Below, one piece after another: positions 45,612-54,733 of a stretch of 64,000 nt of DNA. Position numbers and translations under genes: made by a program. A model generated the notes under the pieces. It had not been told where the DNA came from. It ran no database searches and saw only the letters and a program-made list of their open reading frames with translations. The stretch comes from Kitasatospora purpeofusca (GTDB taxonomy: Bacteria > Actinomycetota > Actinomycetes > Streptomycetales > Streptomycetaceae). The DNA is taken from contig NZ_JODS01000031.1 of assembly GCF_000718025.1 (NCBI RefSeq), forward strand, positions 1 through 64,000, written 5' to 3'. The first letter of the stretch is position 1, and each line of letters opens with the position of its first letter.

Positions 45612-48335
45612 ATGGCGGAGCAGCCCGGCGGGTCCGGACCGCAGGAGGCCTGGCACACCCTGACGCCGGAGCAGGTCGCCGCCCGGCTGGGCGTCGACCC
45701 GGCGGTCGGGCTCGGCGCCGCCCGGGCGGCCGAACTGCTGGCCGCCGACGGCCCGAACACCCTCCCCGAGGAGAAGCGGAAGCCGGACTGGCTGCGCTTC
45801 CTCGACCAGTACCGCAGCTACATGCAGATCATCCTGGTCGCCGCGGCGGTGGTCTCGATGGCCATCGGGGAGTGGACCACGGCGATCCTGCTGATCGTCC
45901 TGACCCTGCTCAACGCGCTGGTGGGCCTGCGCCAGGAGGGCAAGGCCGAGAGCGCGATGAACGCGCTGAAGTCGATGATGGAGGCGACGGCGCGGGTCCG
46001 GCGGGACGGCGCCGAGGCCGAGATCCCGGCCGAACAGCTGGTGGTCGGCGACATCGTGCTCCTCGCGGCGGGGGACGAGGTCCCGGCGGACGGGCGGATC
46101 GTCGTGGCCGGTTCGCTGCAGATCGACGAGTCCGCGCTGACGGGGGAGAGCGTCCCGGCCGCCAAGGACGTGGGCACCCTGACGGAGGCGGACCTGGGGC
46201 CGGGGGACCGGACCAACATGGCGTTCATGAACACCCCGGTCACCCACGGCAGCGGACTGCTCGTCGTCACCGCGACCGGCGCCGGGACGGAACTGGGCCG
46301 GATCTCCCGGATGCTGTCGGCGACCAGGAAGGAGCAGTCGCCGCTGACCCGCGAGCTCAACACCCTGACGCTGTGGATCGCGGCGGCCGCCGGCCTGACC
46401 ATGGTGGTGATGTTCGCCCTCGGCCGCAGCCGCGACCAGGCGTGGGACACGCTGTTCGTCAGCGCGGTCTCGCTGGCGATCGCGGCCATCCCGGAGGCGC
46501 TGCCGACGGTCAGCCAGGTGATCCTCTCCGTCGGCAGCCTCAAGCTGGCCGAGCGCAACGCGATCGTCAAGGAGCTGCCGTCGGTCGAGACCCTCGGCTT
46601 CACCTCGGCCGTCAACTCCGACAAGACCGGCACGCTGACCATGAACCAGATGACGGTGGTGGAGGTGGTCAGTCCCACCGACCGCTACACCGTGTCCGGC
46701 ACCGGCTACCGCCTGGAGGGGCGGATCCACCACGCCGCCGGATCCTCCCCGAGTATCGAGGACGCAGTGCTGCCCTACCTGGTCGCCAACGACGCCGAAC
46801 TGGTCGACGGAGCGGTGGTCGGCGACCCGACCGAGGGCGCGCTGCTCGTCCTCGGCCACAAGGCGGGCCTGGACATCGCGGCCACCCGGGAGCGCTTCCC
46901 CCGGCTGGCGGTGCTGCCGTTCGACCCCGGCTACAAGCTGATGGCCAGCTTCAACGAGGCGAAGGACGCCGACGGCCGGCCGGTGGTGCGGTGCTTCGTC
47001 AAGGGCGCGGCCCCGGCGGTGACCGCCCGCGCCGCCACCGCGCTCGCGGACGGCGCGGGCATCCCGTGGGACGAGGAGCTCGCCGGCCGGGCCCGGGCGC
47101 AGAACGAGCGGATGGGCGCCGAGGGCCTGCGGGTGATGGCCGCCGCCTACCGCGATCTGGACCCGGCGGACTTCGACCCGGCGGGTGACCTGCTCGGGTA
47201 CGTCACCGAGCTGCGGATGACCAGCCTGGTGGGCATGGTCGACCCGCCGCGCGAGGAGTCCAGGGCCGCGATCGCCGACGCGCAGGCCGCCCACATCCGG
47301 GTGCGGATGGTGACGGGGGACGACGTCACGACCGGCGCCGCCATCGCCCGCCAGCTCGGCATCGGCGGCGAGGCGGTGCTCGGCGCCGAGTTCGCGGCCT
47401 GGTCGGAGCAGGAGCGGCTGGACCGGATCGACGGCATCGGCGTGGTCGGCCGGGTCGCGCCCGAGCACAAGGTGCTGCTCGCGGCCACCCTCAAGCAGAA
47501 GGGCGACGTCGTCGCGATGACCGGCGACGGGGTGAACGACGCCCCGGCCATCAAGGCCGCCGACATCGGCATCGCGATGGGCAGCGGCACCGAGGTGGCG
47601 AAGAACGCGAGCCGGATGGTCCTCGCCGACGACAACTTCGCCACCATCGTCTACGCGGTGGAGGAGGGCCGGAAGCTCTACGACAACCTCACCAAGTACA
47701 TCCGCTTCGTGCTGGTGCTGCTGGTGACCTTCGTGCTGACCTTCCTCGGCGCCGCCGTCCTGAACATCGCGGCCGGCGAGCCGTTCACCCCGCCGCAGGT
47801 GCTGTGGATCCACTTCGTCGTCAACGCCCCCTTTGGCTTCGCGCTCGGTTTCGACCGGGCGAGCCCGGGCCTGATGCGGCGCACCCCGCGCCCGCGCGGC
47901 GAGTCCGTACTGACCGGGCCCGTCCTGATCACCGTCGGACTCGCCGGACTCGCCGTCACCGCCGCCCTGCTCGGCCTGATCAAGCTCGGTGAGCGGCACT
48001 ACGACAGCCTGCCGATCGGCAACTCGATGGCGTTCACCGCCTTCGCGCTCTGCCTGGTCGTGGCGGCCTACGAATGCCGCAGCGAGCGCGGCTCGGCGCT
48101 CGGCGTCAGCACCTTCGACAGCAAGCAGATGAACCGGGCCGCCCTCGGTGAACTCGTCCTGGCCGTCCTGGTCACCCAGATGGACGTCTTCCACCGCATC
48201 CTCGGCACCACCGACCTCGACGCCCGGCAGTTCGGCTGGGCCCTGCTCGCCGCCGTGACCCTCCTCGCCCTCTGGGAACTCGGAAAGCTCCTCGCCCGCG
48301 CCCTCTCCGGCCACCACCCGTCACCCGCCGGGTGA
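45612..48335 (+). CDS. P-type cation-transporting ATPase (P2-like)
   Basis: A 907-residue P-type ATPase. An N-terminal cation-ATPase domain (WHTLTPEQVAARLGV) leads to the actuator motif LTGESVP, phosphorylation site Asp337 in SDKTGTLTMN, and hinge MTGDGVNDAPAIKAADIGIA. The M4 motif is PEALP, close to the PEGLP of Ca2+ pumps, and the last membrane bundle is complete. The pumped ion is probably Ca2+ or another divalent or monovalent cation; sequence alone does not settle it. ATG 45612 is 5 nt after GAGGAG. Confidence 0.9.
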   Translation: MAEQPGGSGPQEAWHTLTPEQVAARLGVDPAVGLGAARAAELLAADGPNTLPEEKRKPDWLRFLDQYRSYMQIILVAAAVVSMAIGEWTTAILLIVLTLLNALVGLRQEGKAESAMNALKSMMEATARVRRDGAEAEIPAEQLVVGDIVLLAAGDEVPADGRIVVAGSLQIDESALTGESVPAAKDVGTLTEADLGPGDRTNMAFMNTPVTHGSGLLVVTATGAGTELGRISRMLSATRKEQSPLTRELNTLTLWIAAAAGLTMVVMFALGRSRDQAWDTLFVSAVSLAIAAIPEALPTVSQVILSVGSLKLAERNAIVKELPSVETLGFTSAVNSDKTGTLTMNQMTVVEVVSPTDRYTVSGTGYRLEGRIHHAAGSSPSIEDAVLPYLVANDAELVDGAVVGDPTEGALLVLGHKAGLDIAATRERFPRLAVLPFDPGYKLMASFNEAKDADGRPVVRCFVKGAAPAVTARAATALADGAGIPWDEELAGRARAQNERMGAEGLRVMAAAYRDLDPADFDPAGDLLGYVTELRMTSLVGMVDPPREESRAAIADAQAAHIRVRMVTGDDVTTGAAIARQLGIGGEAVLGAEFAAWSEQERLDRIDGIGVVGRVAPEHKVLLAATLKQKGDVVAMTGDGVNDAPAIKAADIGIAMGSGTEVAKNASRMVLADDNFATIVYAVEEGRKLYDNLTKYIRFVLVLLVTFVLTFLGAAVLNIAAGEPFTPPQVLWIHFVVNAPFGFALGFDRASPGLMRRTPRPRGESVLTGPVLITVGLAGLAVTAALLGLIKLGERHYDSLPIGNSMAFTAFALCLVVAAYECRSERGSALGVSTFDSKQMNRAALGELVLAVLVTQMDVFHRILGTTDLDARQFGWALLAAVTLLALWELGKLLARALSGHHPSPAG

Positions 48336-48365
48336 CGCGCGGCTCCCCGGCCGGGGCGGGGGGCG

Positions 48366-48605
48366 TCAGCGGTCGGTGGGTTCGGTGTGCCAGGTCAGCT
48401 CGACCTCCAGCTCGATCTTGCCGTCCTCCAGCTCGACCTCGATCTCGGTGGAGAGCTCGTCGGGGATCCGCAGGGTCAGCCGTCCCGGTCCGAGTTCCAG
48501 CTCGGCCTGGCCGCCGCGTCTGAGCGCGGCCGCGAGGGCTTCCAGCTGAGCGGCGGCCTCGGTGCGCGACAGGGTGCGCTTCTGGGTGAACTCAAGATCC
48601 TTCAC
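48366..48605 (-). CDS. Amphi-Trp domain protein
   Basis: A 79-residue acidic protein. It starts MKDLEFTQKRTLSRTEAAAQ and ends with a strand-rich ELELGPGRLTLRIPDE to EVELTWHTE region with one Trp, matching the small amphi-Trp family of unknown role. GTG 48605 follows GGGAGG with 6-nt spacing. It converges on the P-type ATPase gene. Confidence 0.75.
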   Translation of the reverse strand: MKDLEFTQKRTLSRTEAAAQLEALAAALRRGGQAELELGPGRLTLRIPDELSTEIEVELEDGKIELEVELTWHTEPTDR

Positions 48606-49028
48606 GGGTGCCTCCCGCTCCCAGGAGAATCAGCGGCATCCCCCCATTCTGGTTCCGTTTCCTCCGGTCGGCCCGCCGGGGCGGCGGGACGCCGACCGGG
48701 CAGCGGGGCGGGGACATGTCCACGGGCTGGGACGGGCGGCGAGTACTTTTCGTGTTCCGCCGGTCGCGCTCGGGAAAGCCGTACACATGCCTTCGGGTGC
48801 GGAGCTGCGGCGCTCGCGGGGGCGGTCCGGGCCCGGTGTCACGGTGCGCCGGAAGTCGAGGACCTGGTTCCGTTCCACGTCTTCCACGGCAATGTGAAGT
48901 ATGCAATTGTACATGCCACACTTCACCGAACCGATGGTGTGCCGATCCCCGCGGCCTGCCCTTCGACGGTCCCCACCCACGCCCGGTCGTGACCCCACGA
49001 CGCCCGGGTACAGCTCGGAGGCCCCCAC
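48606..49028 (+). promoter_or_regulatory. Collagenase upstream region with inverted repeat
   Basis: A 423-bp spacer without a convincing gene. An AT-rich island at 48890-48930 holds GTGAAGT (48894-48900) and its complement ACTTCAC (48920-48926) around CAATTG, which looks like an operator. A GGAGG at 49017-49021 serves the TTG start at 49029. Confidence 0.5.
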
Positions 49029-51626
49029 TTGAGTCCCACCCGGATACCCGGCCTGCCGCAACTGGCAAGGCTGCTGACCCTCGTTCTGGCGCTGTGCACC
49101 GTGCTCGCCGTGTTCGCCCCCGGCAGCCACGCCGCCCCGACGGCCGCCCCCACGGCCCCGGCCGGCACCGGCACCCTGGCACCGCAGCCCGCCGCCGGAA
49201 CCTCCCCGTACACCGGGGAGGCCGACCGGGGCACGCCCGTCCCGGCCAGGAACCGGGCACCGTTCAACGCCCCGCTGGACGCGGTGGCTTCCGCCCAGTC
49301 CCTGGGTCTGAACACCAGCACCATCGGCCGGGCCCCGTCCGCCGGGAGCGCCGCGAAGTCCCTCGGCAGTGCGGCTCCCTCGGCCGCCGCGGCCGCCGAA
49401 GCCGCCTGCAACGTCTCGGACTTCACCTCCCGCACCGGTGACGCCCTGGTCCAGCAGGTCAAGGCCGCCACCAGCGACTGCGTCAACCAGCTGTTCAACC
49501 TCACCGGGAACGACGCCTACTGGGCGTTCCGCGAGGCCCAGATGGTGAGCGTCGCCGACGCGCTGCGCTCCTCGGCCTCGGTCTACCCGGGCGACAACAG
49601 CACCTCGGTCGCGCAGTTGGTGCTCTTCCTGCGGGCCGGCTACTTCGTGCAGTGGTACCACGCGTCCGACGTCGGCACCTACGGCACCGCCCTGCAGAAC
49701 TCGATCCGCGGGGCGCTCGACTCCTTCTTCAACAGCGCCCGTTCGCGCGACCTGACCGCCGCCAACGCCGCGATCCTCGGCGAGACGGTCACCCTGATCG
49801 ACAGCGCCCAGGAGAACAGCCGCTACCTGCCGGTGATCAAGCGGCTCCTGACCGACTACAACCCCGCCACCCACAACGGCGTCAAGGGCATGGCCGGAGC
49901 GGTCAACAACGTCTTCAGCGTGCTGTTCCGCGGCCACCAGCTCGCGGGCTTCCCGGCCGCCGTCGCCGCCGACCCTTCGCTGCTCGACACCCTCTACAAC
50001 TTCGCCGCCGTCAACGGCTCCCTCTACGGCACCGACTTCGGCTACCTGCCCTACAACGCGACCCGTGAACTCGGCCGCTTCGTCCAGTACACCGCGCTGC
50101 AGCCCAAGGTCCGCCCGCTGCTCAAGGGCCTGGCCCAGCAGAGCTCCCCGAGCGGACGGACGGCCTACCAGTGGGCCGCCGTCGCGGAGATGGCCACCGA
50201 GTACGACGCCGCGAACAGCGCCTACTACGGCACCACCGACGCGGCCGCGCGCCTGCGCACCGGCCTGCTGGCGACCAACTTCACCTGCTCGTCGAGCATC
50301 CGGATCATCGCCCAGCAGGCGACCTCCGACAACCTGAACGCCGCCTGCCGCAGCCTCACCTCCCAGGACGCCTACTTCCACACGGTGGCCAAGGACAACG
50401 GCGCGGTCGCGGACGACCGCAACACCACCATCGAGGTCGTCGTCTTCGACAGCCCCTTCGACTACCAGGTGTTCGCCGCCTCGATCTACGGCATCAACAC
50501 CGACAACGGCGGGATGTACCTGGAGGGCAAGCCGAACGCGGCCGGCAACCAGCCGCGTTTCCTCGCCTACGAGGCGCCCTTCGCCAAGCCCGCGTTCGAG
50601 GTGTGGAACCTCAACCACGAGTACACCCACTACCTCGACGGCCGCTTCGACATGTACGGCGACTTCGACGCCGGCGTGACCACCCCGACCATCTGGTGGA
50701 TCGAGGGCTTCGCCGAGTACGTCTCCTACTCCTACCGCAAGGTCAACTACGACGCGGCGATCTCCGCCGCTGGCCTGCACACCTACAAGCTCTCCACCCT
50801 CTTCGACACCACCTACGAGAACACCAACACCGAGCGCACCTACCGCTGGGGCTACCTCGCCGTGCGCTACATGCTGGAGCAGCACCGCAACGACGTCGAC
50901 GCCGTGCTCGCCAAGTACCGCACCGGTGACTGGAACGGCGCCCGCGCCGTGCTCAAGACCACCATCGGCACCCGCTACGACGCCGACTTCGACACCTGGC
51001 TCACCGCCTGCGCCGCCGGCGCCTGCGCCAACACCACCCCGCCCGCCAACCGGCCCCCCACCGCGGCCTTCACCGCCTCGGTCAACGGCAGCAGCGTCAA
51101 CCTGACCGACCTGTCCACCGACCCGGACGGCACCGTCGTCGGCCGGACCTGGAGCTTCGGCGACGGCACCGGCTCCACCGCCGCCAACCCCTACAAGACC
51201 TACCAGAGCCCCGGCACCTACACCGTCACCCTGACCGTCGTCGACGACAAGGGCGCCAAGGCCACCACCAGCCGCAGCCTGGTGATCACCGCCGCGAGCG
51301 AGTGCGCCAACCCGGACGTCCGCGTCCTCGACCGCAACTGCGCCCGCAGCAACGTCTCCGCGACCACCGGGAACTACGCCCACTTCTACCTCTACGTGCC
51401 GGCCGGCACGCAGAACATCACCGTCAGCACCAGCGGCGGCACCGGCAACGCCGACCTCTACTACGACTGGGGCAGCTGGGCGACCAAGAACAGCTACGTC
51501 ACCCGCTCGGCCAAGGCCGGCAACACCGAGTCCCTGACCATCACCAACCCCCCGACCGGCTACGTCTACTTCAGTCTCCTCGCGGAGGAGGGCTTCAACG
51601 GAGTGACCGTCACCTCTCGCTACTGA
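49029..51626 (+). CDS. Secreted M9-family collagenase with PKD and PPC domains
   Basis: An 865-residue exported metalloprotease. A signal peptide (LLTLVLALCTVLAVFAPGSHA) precedes a propeptide, the collagenase helical region, and the zinc site HEYTH (530-534) with a distal Glu in WWIEGFAEYVSYSY. A PKD domain spans about 675-760 (SFGDGTGSTAANPY, GTYTVTLTVVDDKG), and a C-terminal PPC-like domain about 765-865 (YFSLLAEEGFNGV). The layout matches bacterial collagenases that bind and cut fibrous protein. TTG 49029 is supported by GGAGG 7 nt upstream. Confidence 0.9.
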   Translation: MSPTRIPGLPQLARLLTLVLALCTVLAVFAPGSHAAPTAAPTAPAGTGTLAPQPAAGTSPYTGEADRGTPVPARNRAPFNAPLDAVASAQSLGLNTSTIGRAPSAGSAAKSLGSAAPSAAAAAEAACNVSDFTSRTGDALVQQVKAATSDCVNQLFNLTGNDAYWAFREAQMVSVADALRSSASVYPGDNSTSVAQLVLFLRAGYFVQWYHASDVGTYGTALQNSIRGALDSFFNSARSRDLTAANAAILGETVTLIDSAQENSRYLPVIKRLLTDYNPATHNGVKGMAGAVNNVFSVLFRGHQLAGFPAAVAADPSLLDTLYNFAAVNGSLYGTDFGYLPYNATRELGRFVQYTALQPKVRPLLKGLAQQSSPSGRTAYQWAAVAEMATEYDAANSAYYGTTDAAARLRTGLLATNFTCSSSIRIIAQQATSDNLNAACRSLTSQDAYFHTVAKDNGAVADDRNTTIEVVVFDSPFDYQVFAASIYGINTDNGGMYLEGKPNAAGNQPRFLAYEAPFAKPAFEVWNLNHEYTHYLDGRFDMYGDFDAGVTTPTIWWIEGFAEYVSYSYRKVNYDAAISAAGLHTYKLSTLFDTTYENTNTERTYRWGYLAVRYMLEQHRNDVDAVLAKYRTGDWNGARAVLKTTIGTRYDADFDTWLTACAAGACANTTPPANRPPTAAFTASVNGSSVNLTDLSTDPDGTVVGRTWSFGDGTGSTAANPYKTYQSPGTYTVTLTVVDDKGAKATTSRSLVITAASECANPDVRVLDRNCARSNVSATTGNYAHFYLYVPAGTQNITVSTSGGTGNADLYYDWGSWATKNSYVTRSAKAGNTESLTITNPPTGYVYFSLLAEEGFNGVTVTSRY

Positions 51627-51731
51627 GCCCCGGCCCCCTGACGCCGGCCCCCTGACGCCGGCCCCGTGACCCGGGCCACGCAGGTCCACCCTTTCCCCGG
51701 CAGGCGGCCGGGGAACGGGCCCCCGGGACAC

Positions 51732-51772
51732 CACCGGCCGCCCGCCCCCTCCCCGGGGCCGGGCGGCCGGTG
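51732..51772 (+). terminator. Long GC hairpin after the collagenase gene
   Basis: A 13-bp perfect stem, CACCGGCCGCCCG at 51732-51744 with its complement at 51760-51772. Before it, three 17-bp direct repeats containing CCCCCTGACGCCGG follow the stop codon (51629-51670). Confidence 0.65.
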
Positions 51773-51976
51773 CCGTCCGCGCCCGGGCGCGGGCCGTCAG
51801 GCGCGGGCGGCGAGGATCGCGACCCGCACGTGTTCGGTGAACGTCTCCTGGCCGGCCGGCAGGCACCGCCGGACGTACTCGGCGAACGCGGGGCGGTCCG
51901 CGGGCGCGGGCGTGGGGCGGTAGCGTCGCGGGCACCGCCCGCCGGGCCCCGGCGGGTCCTGTCTCCGGAGGTTCCC

Positions 51977-52321
51977 TTGCCGCAGATCCTGGTCGACCAC
52001 TCGGCCGAGCTCGACTTCGACCGTGCCGTCTTCGCAGAGGAGGTGCACCGGGCGATCACCGAGGTGATCGACACCACCGTGCCGGACTGCAAGACCGTCT
52101 TCCGCCCGGCCGCGCGGTACGTGGTCGGTGACGGGACGACGGGGGAGGCGGTGGTGCTGGTGGAGATCAAGATCCTGGCAGGCCGCAGCGTGGAGCAGCG
52201 CGCGGAGCTGACCGCCCGGGTGCTCGCCGTGCTGGAGTCCTGCGTCACCGTGCCGGCCGCGATCGGGGTCGAGGTCACCGAACTGGACCGTGCCACCTAC
52301 CGCTTCGTCCACCACCGGTAG
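51977..52321 (+). CDS. 5-carboxymethyl-2-hydroxymuconate isomerase-like tautomerase
   Basis: A 114-residue tautomerase-superfamily protein (CHMI type) starting PQILVDHSAELDFD. After removal of Met, proline is the first residue, the catalytic base in this family; the frame supports this only if TTG 51977 is the start. GGAGG lies 6 nt upstream of that TTG. A -10-like TAGCGT is near 51920. The ring-cleavage pathway genes that use CHMI are not nearby, so the substrate is open. Confidence 0.8.
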   Translation: MPQILVDHSAELDFDRAVFAEEVHRAITEVIDTTVPDCKTVFRPAARYVVGDGTTGEAVVLVEIKILAGRSVEQRAELTARVLAVLESCVTVPAAIGVEVTELDRATYRFVHHR

Positions 52322-52327
52322 TGGGTC

Positions 52328-52352
52328 CGGCGCCCCGCCGGGCGGGGCGCCG
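52328..52352. terminator. Bidirectional terminator hairpin
   Basis: An 11-bp perfect stem (CGGCGCCCCGC with its complement) and a 3-nt loop, placed between converging genes. Confidence 0.7.
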
Positions 52353-52364
52353 TGCGAGGTCCGG

Positions 52365-52619
52365 TCAGCTCACGCAGGTGAGGATGACCTCCCAGTAGCC
52401 GGGGGCGATCACCTCGACCTCCGAGCTGCACTGGGCGTCGGTGTAGCCCGCGGCGTGCGCGGCGGCCCAGGCCCGGTTGGTGGCGGCGGACGGGTTGGGG
52501 CCGTAGGCCCTGAAGAGCTTGGTCGCGGTGACCGATGCCTCGGCGGCGGTGCCCGCGGCGCCGAGCAGGGCCACGGTGGCGAGGGTCACGGCGGCGATGC
52601 GGCGAGGAAGCGAACCCAT
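52365..52619 (-). CDS. Small secreted protein
   Basis: An 84-residue protein with a clear signal peptide (LPRRIAAVTLATVALLGAAG, cleavage near AEA-SV) and a mature part of about 55 residues with two cysteines (DAQCSSEVEV and ILTCVS) that could form a disulfide. No family was recognised. It is transcribed away from the peptide cassette that begins at 53084. Confidence 0.65.
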   Translation of the reverse strand: MGSLPRRIAAVTLATVALLGAAGTAAEASVTATKLFRAYGPNPSAATNRAWAAAHAAGYTDAQCSSEVEVIAPGYWEVILTCVS

Positions 52620-53083
52620 GGCTGTTCTCCACTGTCCTGGATGGATGGTGCGGGAAACGGCACGTGCGCTGTCGTTGCAAGCAGGGACTGTAGCAATCGA
52701 TGTGACGGTCCGACAGACGCCGGACGGTCGGGATCGATCGAGGGCGGAGGGCGTCCTCGCCCCGGGGTCCAGGAGCGCGTCGGCCGCCGGGTGTAATTCA
52801 TTTCAGTTTATATTCTGGCGCGGCATCGAAGCCCGCCCGGCGGCCGCAAGCGGACTTCGTCGCCCCCGGCCGGCCCCGTGGAAGTCGGCCCTGACCTGCG
52901 CGCTCGACCTCGTCTTGCCCGGGGGTTTGCCAATCGCCGGTGTGCCGTTCTCTTGACGCGGGTGACGGGGGTTCATCACTCTTGGCCTCGGCCAGCTGGT
53001 GTGGCTGAGATGGAGAACCACATTCATCTCAGCTCATGCCTCCTCATGGCCTCGACCACTAGTCGTGGAAGGAGGTGTCCGTC
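52620..53083 (+). promoter_or_regulatory. Upstream region of the small-peptide gene: AT island and 9-bp stem
   Basis: A 464-bp spacer with no clear gene. It contains an AT-rich island at 52792-52818 (TTCAGTTTATATTC), a -35-like TTGACG at 52953, and a hairpin or operator: GCTGAGATG (53004-53012) with exact complement CATCTCAGC (53025-53033), 50 nt before the peptide start. AAGGAGGT at 53069-53076 is a near-perfect Shine-Dalgarno. Confidence 0.5.
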
Positions 53084-53179
53084 ATGAAGAAGATCGTCGT
53101 CCGCAAGGCCGGCCCGGTCCGCCTGACCAGCACGGCGCGTGCGCTGTACCTGCCGTGGGACTGCATGGTGCAGGTCTGA
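53084..53179 (+). CDS. 31-residue putative precursor or signalling peptide
   Basis: A short gene starting MKKIVVRK and ending ALYLPWDCMVQV, with a basic N-terminal half and a hydrophobic, Trp- and Cys-containing C-terminal half. AAGGAGGT ends 7 nt before ATG 53084, the strongest ribosome-binding site in the window, so high expression is likely. There is no hydrophobic signal peptide. Downstream come a hairpin, a membrane metalloprotease with a PqqD/RRE-like domain and a TPR protein; that order is typical of ribosomally made, processed peptides. Reality as a gene is supported by the RBS and context only; the product is not recognised. Confidence 0.65.
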   Translation: MKKIVVRKAGPVRLTSTARALYLPWDCMVQV

Positions 53180-53202
53180 TCCGACCCCGAGGGCAGGGGA
53201 CG

Positions 53203-53237
53203 GCGGTGCCGGTCGGGCGCATCACGACCGGCACCGC
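53203..53237 (+). terminator. Strong hairpin between peptide and protease genes (attenuator-like)
   Basis: A 13-bp perfect stem (GCGGTGCCGGTCG at 53203-53215 with 53225-53237) and a 9-nt loop begin 24 nt after the peptide stop. It could make peptide transcripts outnumber protease transcripts. After it the spacer is pyrimidine-rich with repeated CCGTTCACC/CCGTTCCACC units (about 53270-53320). Confidence 0.65.
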
Positions 53238-53370
53238 TCCCTCCGACCGCTCAACCGGTCGAACCGCTCCACCCGTTCACACCGTTCACCCCGTTCCACC
53301 CCGTTCCACCCGTTCACCCGCTCCATCCGTCCGTTCCCTCCGCCCGCCCCACCTCCCGCAAGGAGGCCCC

Positions 53371-54588
53371 GTGCACTCCCCGGTGGACAGCAACTCCGAC
53401 GCCCCGGGCCTCGACCTGGACCGACCGCTGCCCCTGCGCCGGCTCGTCTACCTGGAGGAGGCCGACGAAGTCACCATCGGCAGCCCGGAGACCGACACCT
53501 ACGCCGTCTTCCCGGCCGACGGCGCGGAACTGGTCCGGATGCTGGCCGACGGCCTCACCCCGCGCGAGGCGGCCGAGCGCTACCGGACCGCGCACGGCGA
53601 GAGCGTGGACATCGCCGACCTGGTCGAAGTGCTCGCGGACCTCGACCTCCTCCGCCCCGCCGACGCGCCGACGGTCGAGACCGCGCCGGTGCGCTGGCAG
53701 CGCCTGGGCGGAATCGTGTTCGGCCGCCCGGCGCTGGTGGGTTACGCACTCGTGACGGCCCTCGCCGCGGTCGAGATGGTCCGGGTGCCCGCCCTGGTCC
53801 CGCGCACCGACAACCTGTTCTTCACCACGTCCTACACCCTCGTCGTCCTGCTCCTGTTCTTCGGCCAGGCGCCGCTGCTGGCGCTGCACGAGGCGTTCCA
53901 CGCGCTGGCCGGGCGCCGGCTGGGACTGCGCTCACGGCTCTCGGTCGGGCACCGCCTGGTGTACCTGGTGCTGGAGACCTCGCTCGACGGCCTGGTGAGC
54001 GTGCCGCGCCGACAGCGCTACCTGCCCATCCTGGCGGGCATGCTGGCCGACGTGCTGGCGATCGCCGTCCTCACCCTGGTCGCCGACGCGACGCGCGGGG
54101 GCGCCGCCACCGTCGCCCGGCTCTGCCTCGCGATCGCCTACGCCACGGTGCTGCGGCTGGCCTGGCAGGGCTTCTTCTACCTGCGCACCGACCTCTATGT
54201 GCTGCTCAGCACCGCGCTCGGCTGCGTGAACCTGCACGCCGCCGCGGTCGACGTGCTCCGCAACACCGTGGGGCGGGTCACCGGGCGGCCGCCGGTGGAC
54301 CTGGAGGTCCACCATCCCGTCGACCGGCGGGCCGCCCGCTGGTACTCCTGGCTGATGGTCGTGGGCTACGCGTTCACCCTGACGATGTTCGCCGGCGTCG
54401 TCGTACCGACGGCGTACCGGCTGCTGCACGACGTGTGGCTGCGGATGACCGGCCAGGGGTCGACGGCCGCCCGGCTGGACTCGATCGTCCTGCTGCTGCT
54501 GAGCCTCGCCCAGACCGCCGCCGTCGTGGTCCTCGCCGTCCGGGAGCGCCGCGCTGCCCGGCGCCCCGCCCCCGCCCGGTCGGCCTGA
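53371..54588 (+). CDS. Membrane metallopeptidase (M50-like) with PqqD/RRE-like N-terminus
   Basis: A 405-residue protein. Residues about 15-100 look like a PqqD-type fold: RLVYLEEADEVTIGSPETDT and the helix pair LTPREAAERYRTAHGE / LVEVLADLDLL. PqqD-like domains bind leader peptides in many RiPP pathways. The rest has about seven membrane helices with a zinc motif HEAFHALAG (His173, Glu174, His177). It probably recognises and cuts a small peptide at the membrane, most simply the one encoded at 53084. GTG 53371 follows AAGGAGG. Confidence 0.75.
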   Translation: MHSPVDSNSDAPGLDLDRPLPLRRLVYLEEADEVTIGSPETDTYAVFPADGAELVRMLADGLTPREAAERYRTAHGESVDIADLVEVLADLDLLRPADAPTVETAPVRWQRLGGIVFGRPALVGYALVTALAAVEMVRVPALVPRTDNLFFTTSYTLVVLLLFFGQAPLLALHEAFHALAGRRLGLRSRLSVGHRLVYLVLETSLDGLVSVPRRQRYLPILAGMLADVLAIAVLTLVADATRGGAATVARLCLAIAYATVLRLAWQGFFYLRTDLYVLLSTALGCVNLHAAAVDVLRNTVGRVTGRPPVDLEVHHPVDRRAARWYSWLMVVGYAFTLTMFAGVVVPTAYRLLHDVWLRMTGQGSTAARLDSIVLLLLSLAQTAAVVVLAVRERRAARRPAPARSA

Positions 54589-54591
54589 CAC

Positions 54592-54656
54592 GGACGGCCT
54601 CGCCCCGGACGGCCCGACACGGACCGCCTCACCCCGGGACGGCCTCGCCCCGGACG
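54592..54656. repeat. 20-bp direct repeat in protease-TPR spacer
   Basis: GGACGGCCTCGCCCCGGACG occurs at 54592-54611 and again at 54637-54656, with related copies between them. The spacer has no gene. Confidence 0.55.
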
Positions 54657-54733
54657 ACCCGCCCCACCGTTCGCGTCACCACCCGCGACCACCTGCCCCA
54701 CCTCCCCGTCACCGCACGAAAGGCAGCTGTGCC

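Noticed and set aside
51797..51960. Minus-strand frame ending FAEYVRRCLPAGQETFTEHV upstream of the tautomerase gene
   Set aside because: It looks protein-like, but no start codon or ribosome-binding site fits and it crosses the tautomerase promoter; a gene fragment is possible but not supported.
53180..53370. Repeated CCGTTCACC units considered as a CRISPR-like or regulatory array
   Set aside because: Units are 8-10 bp, degenerate and contiguous, without spacers; this is a pyrimidine-rich low-complexity spacer.
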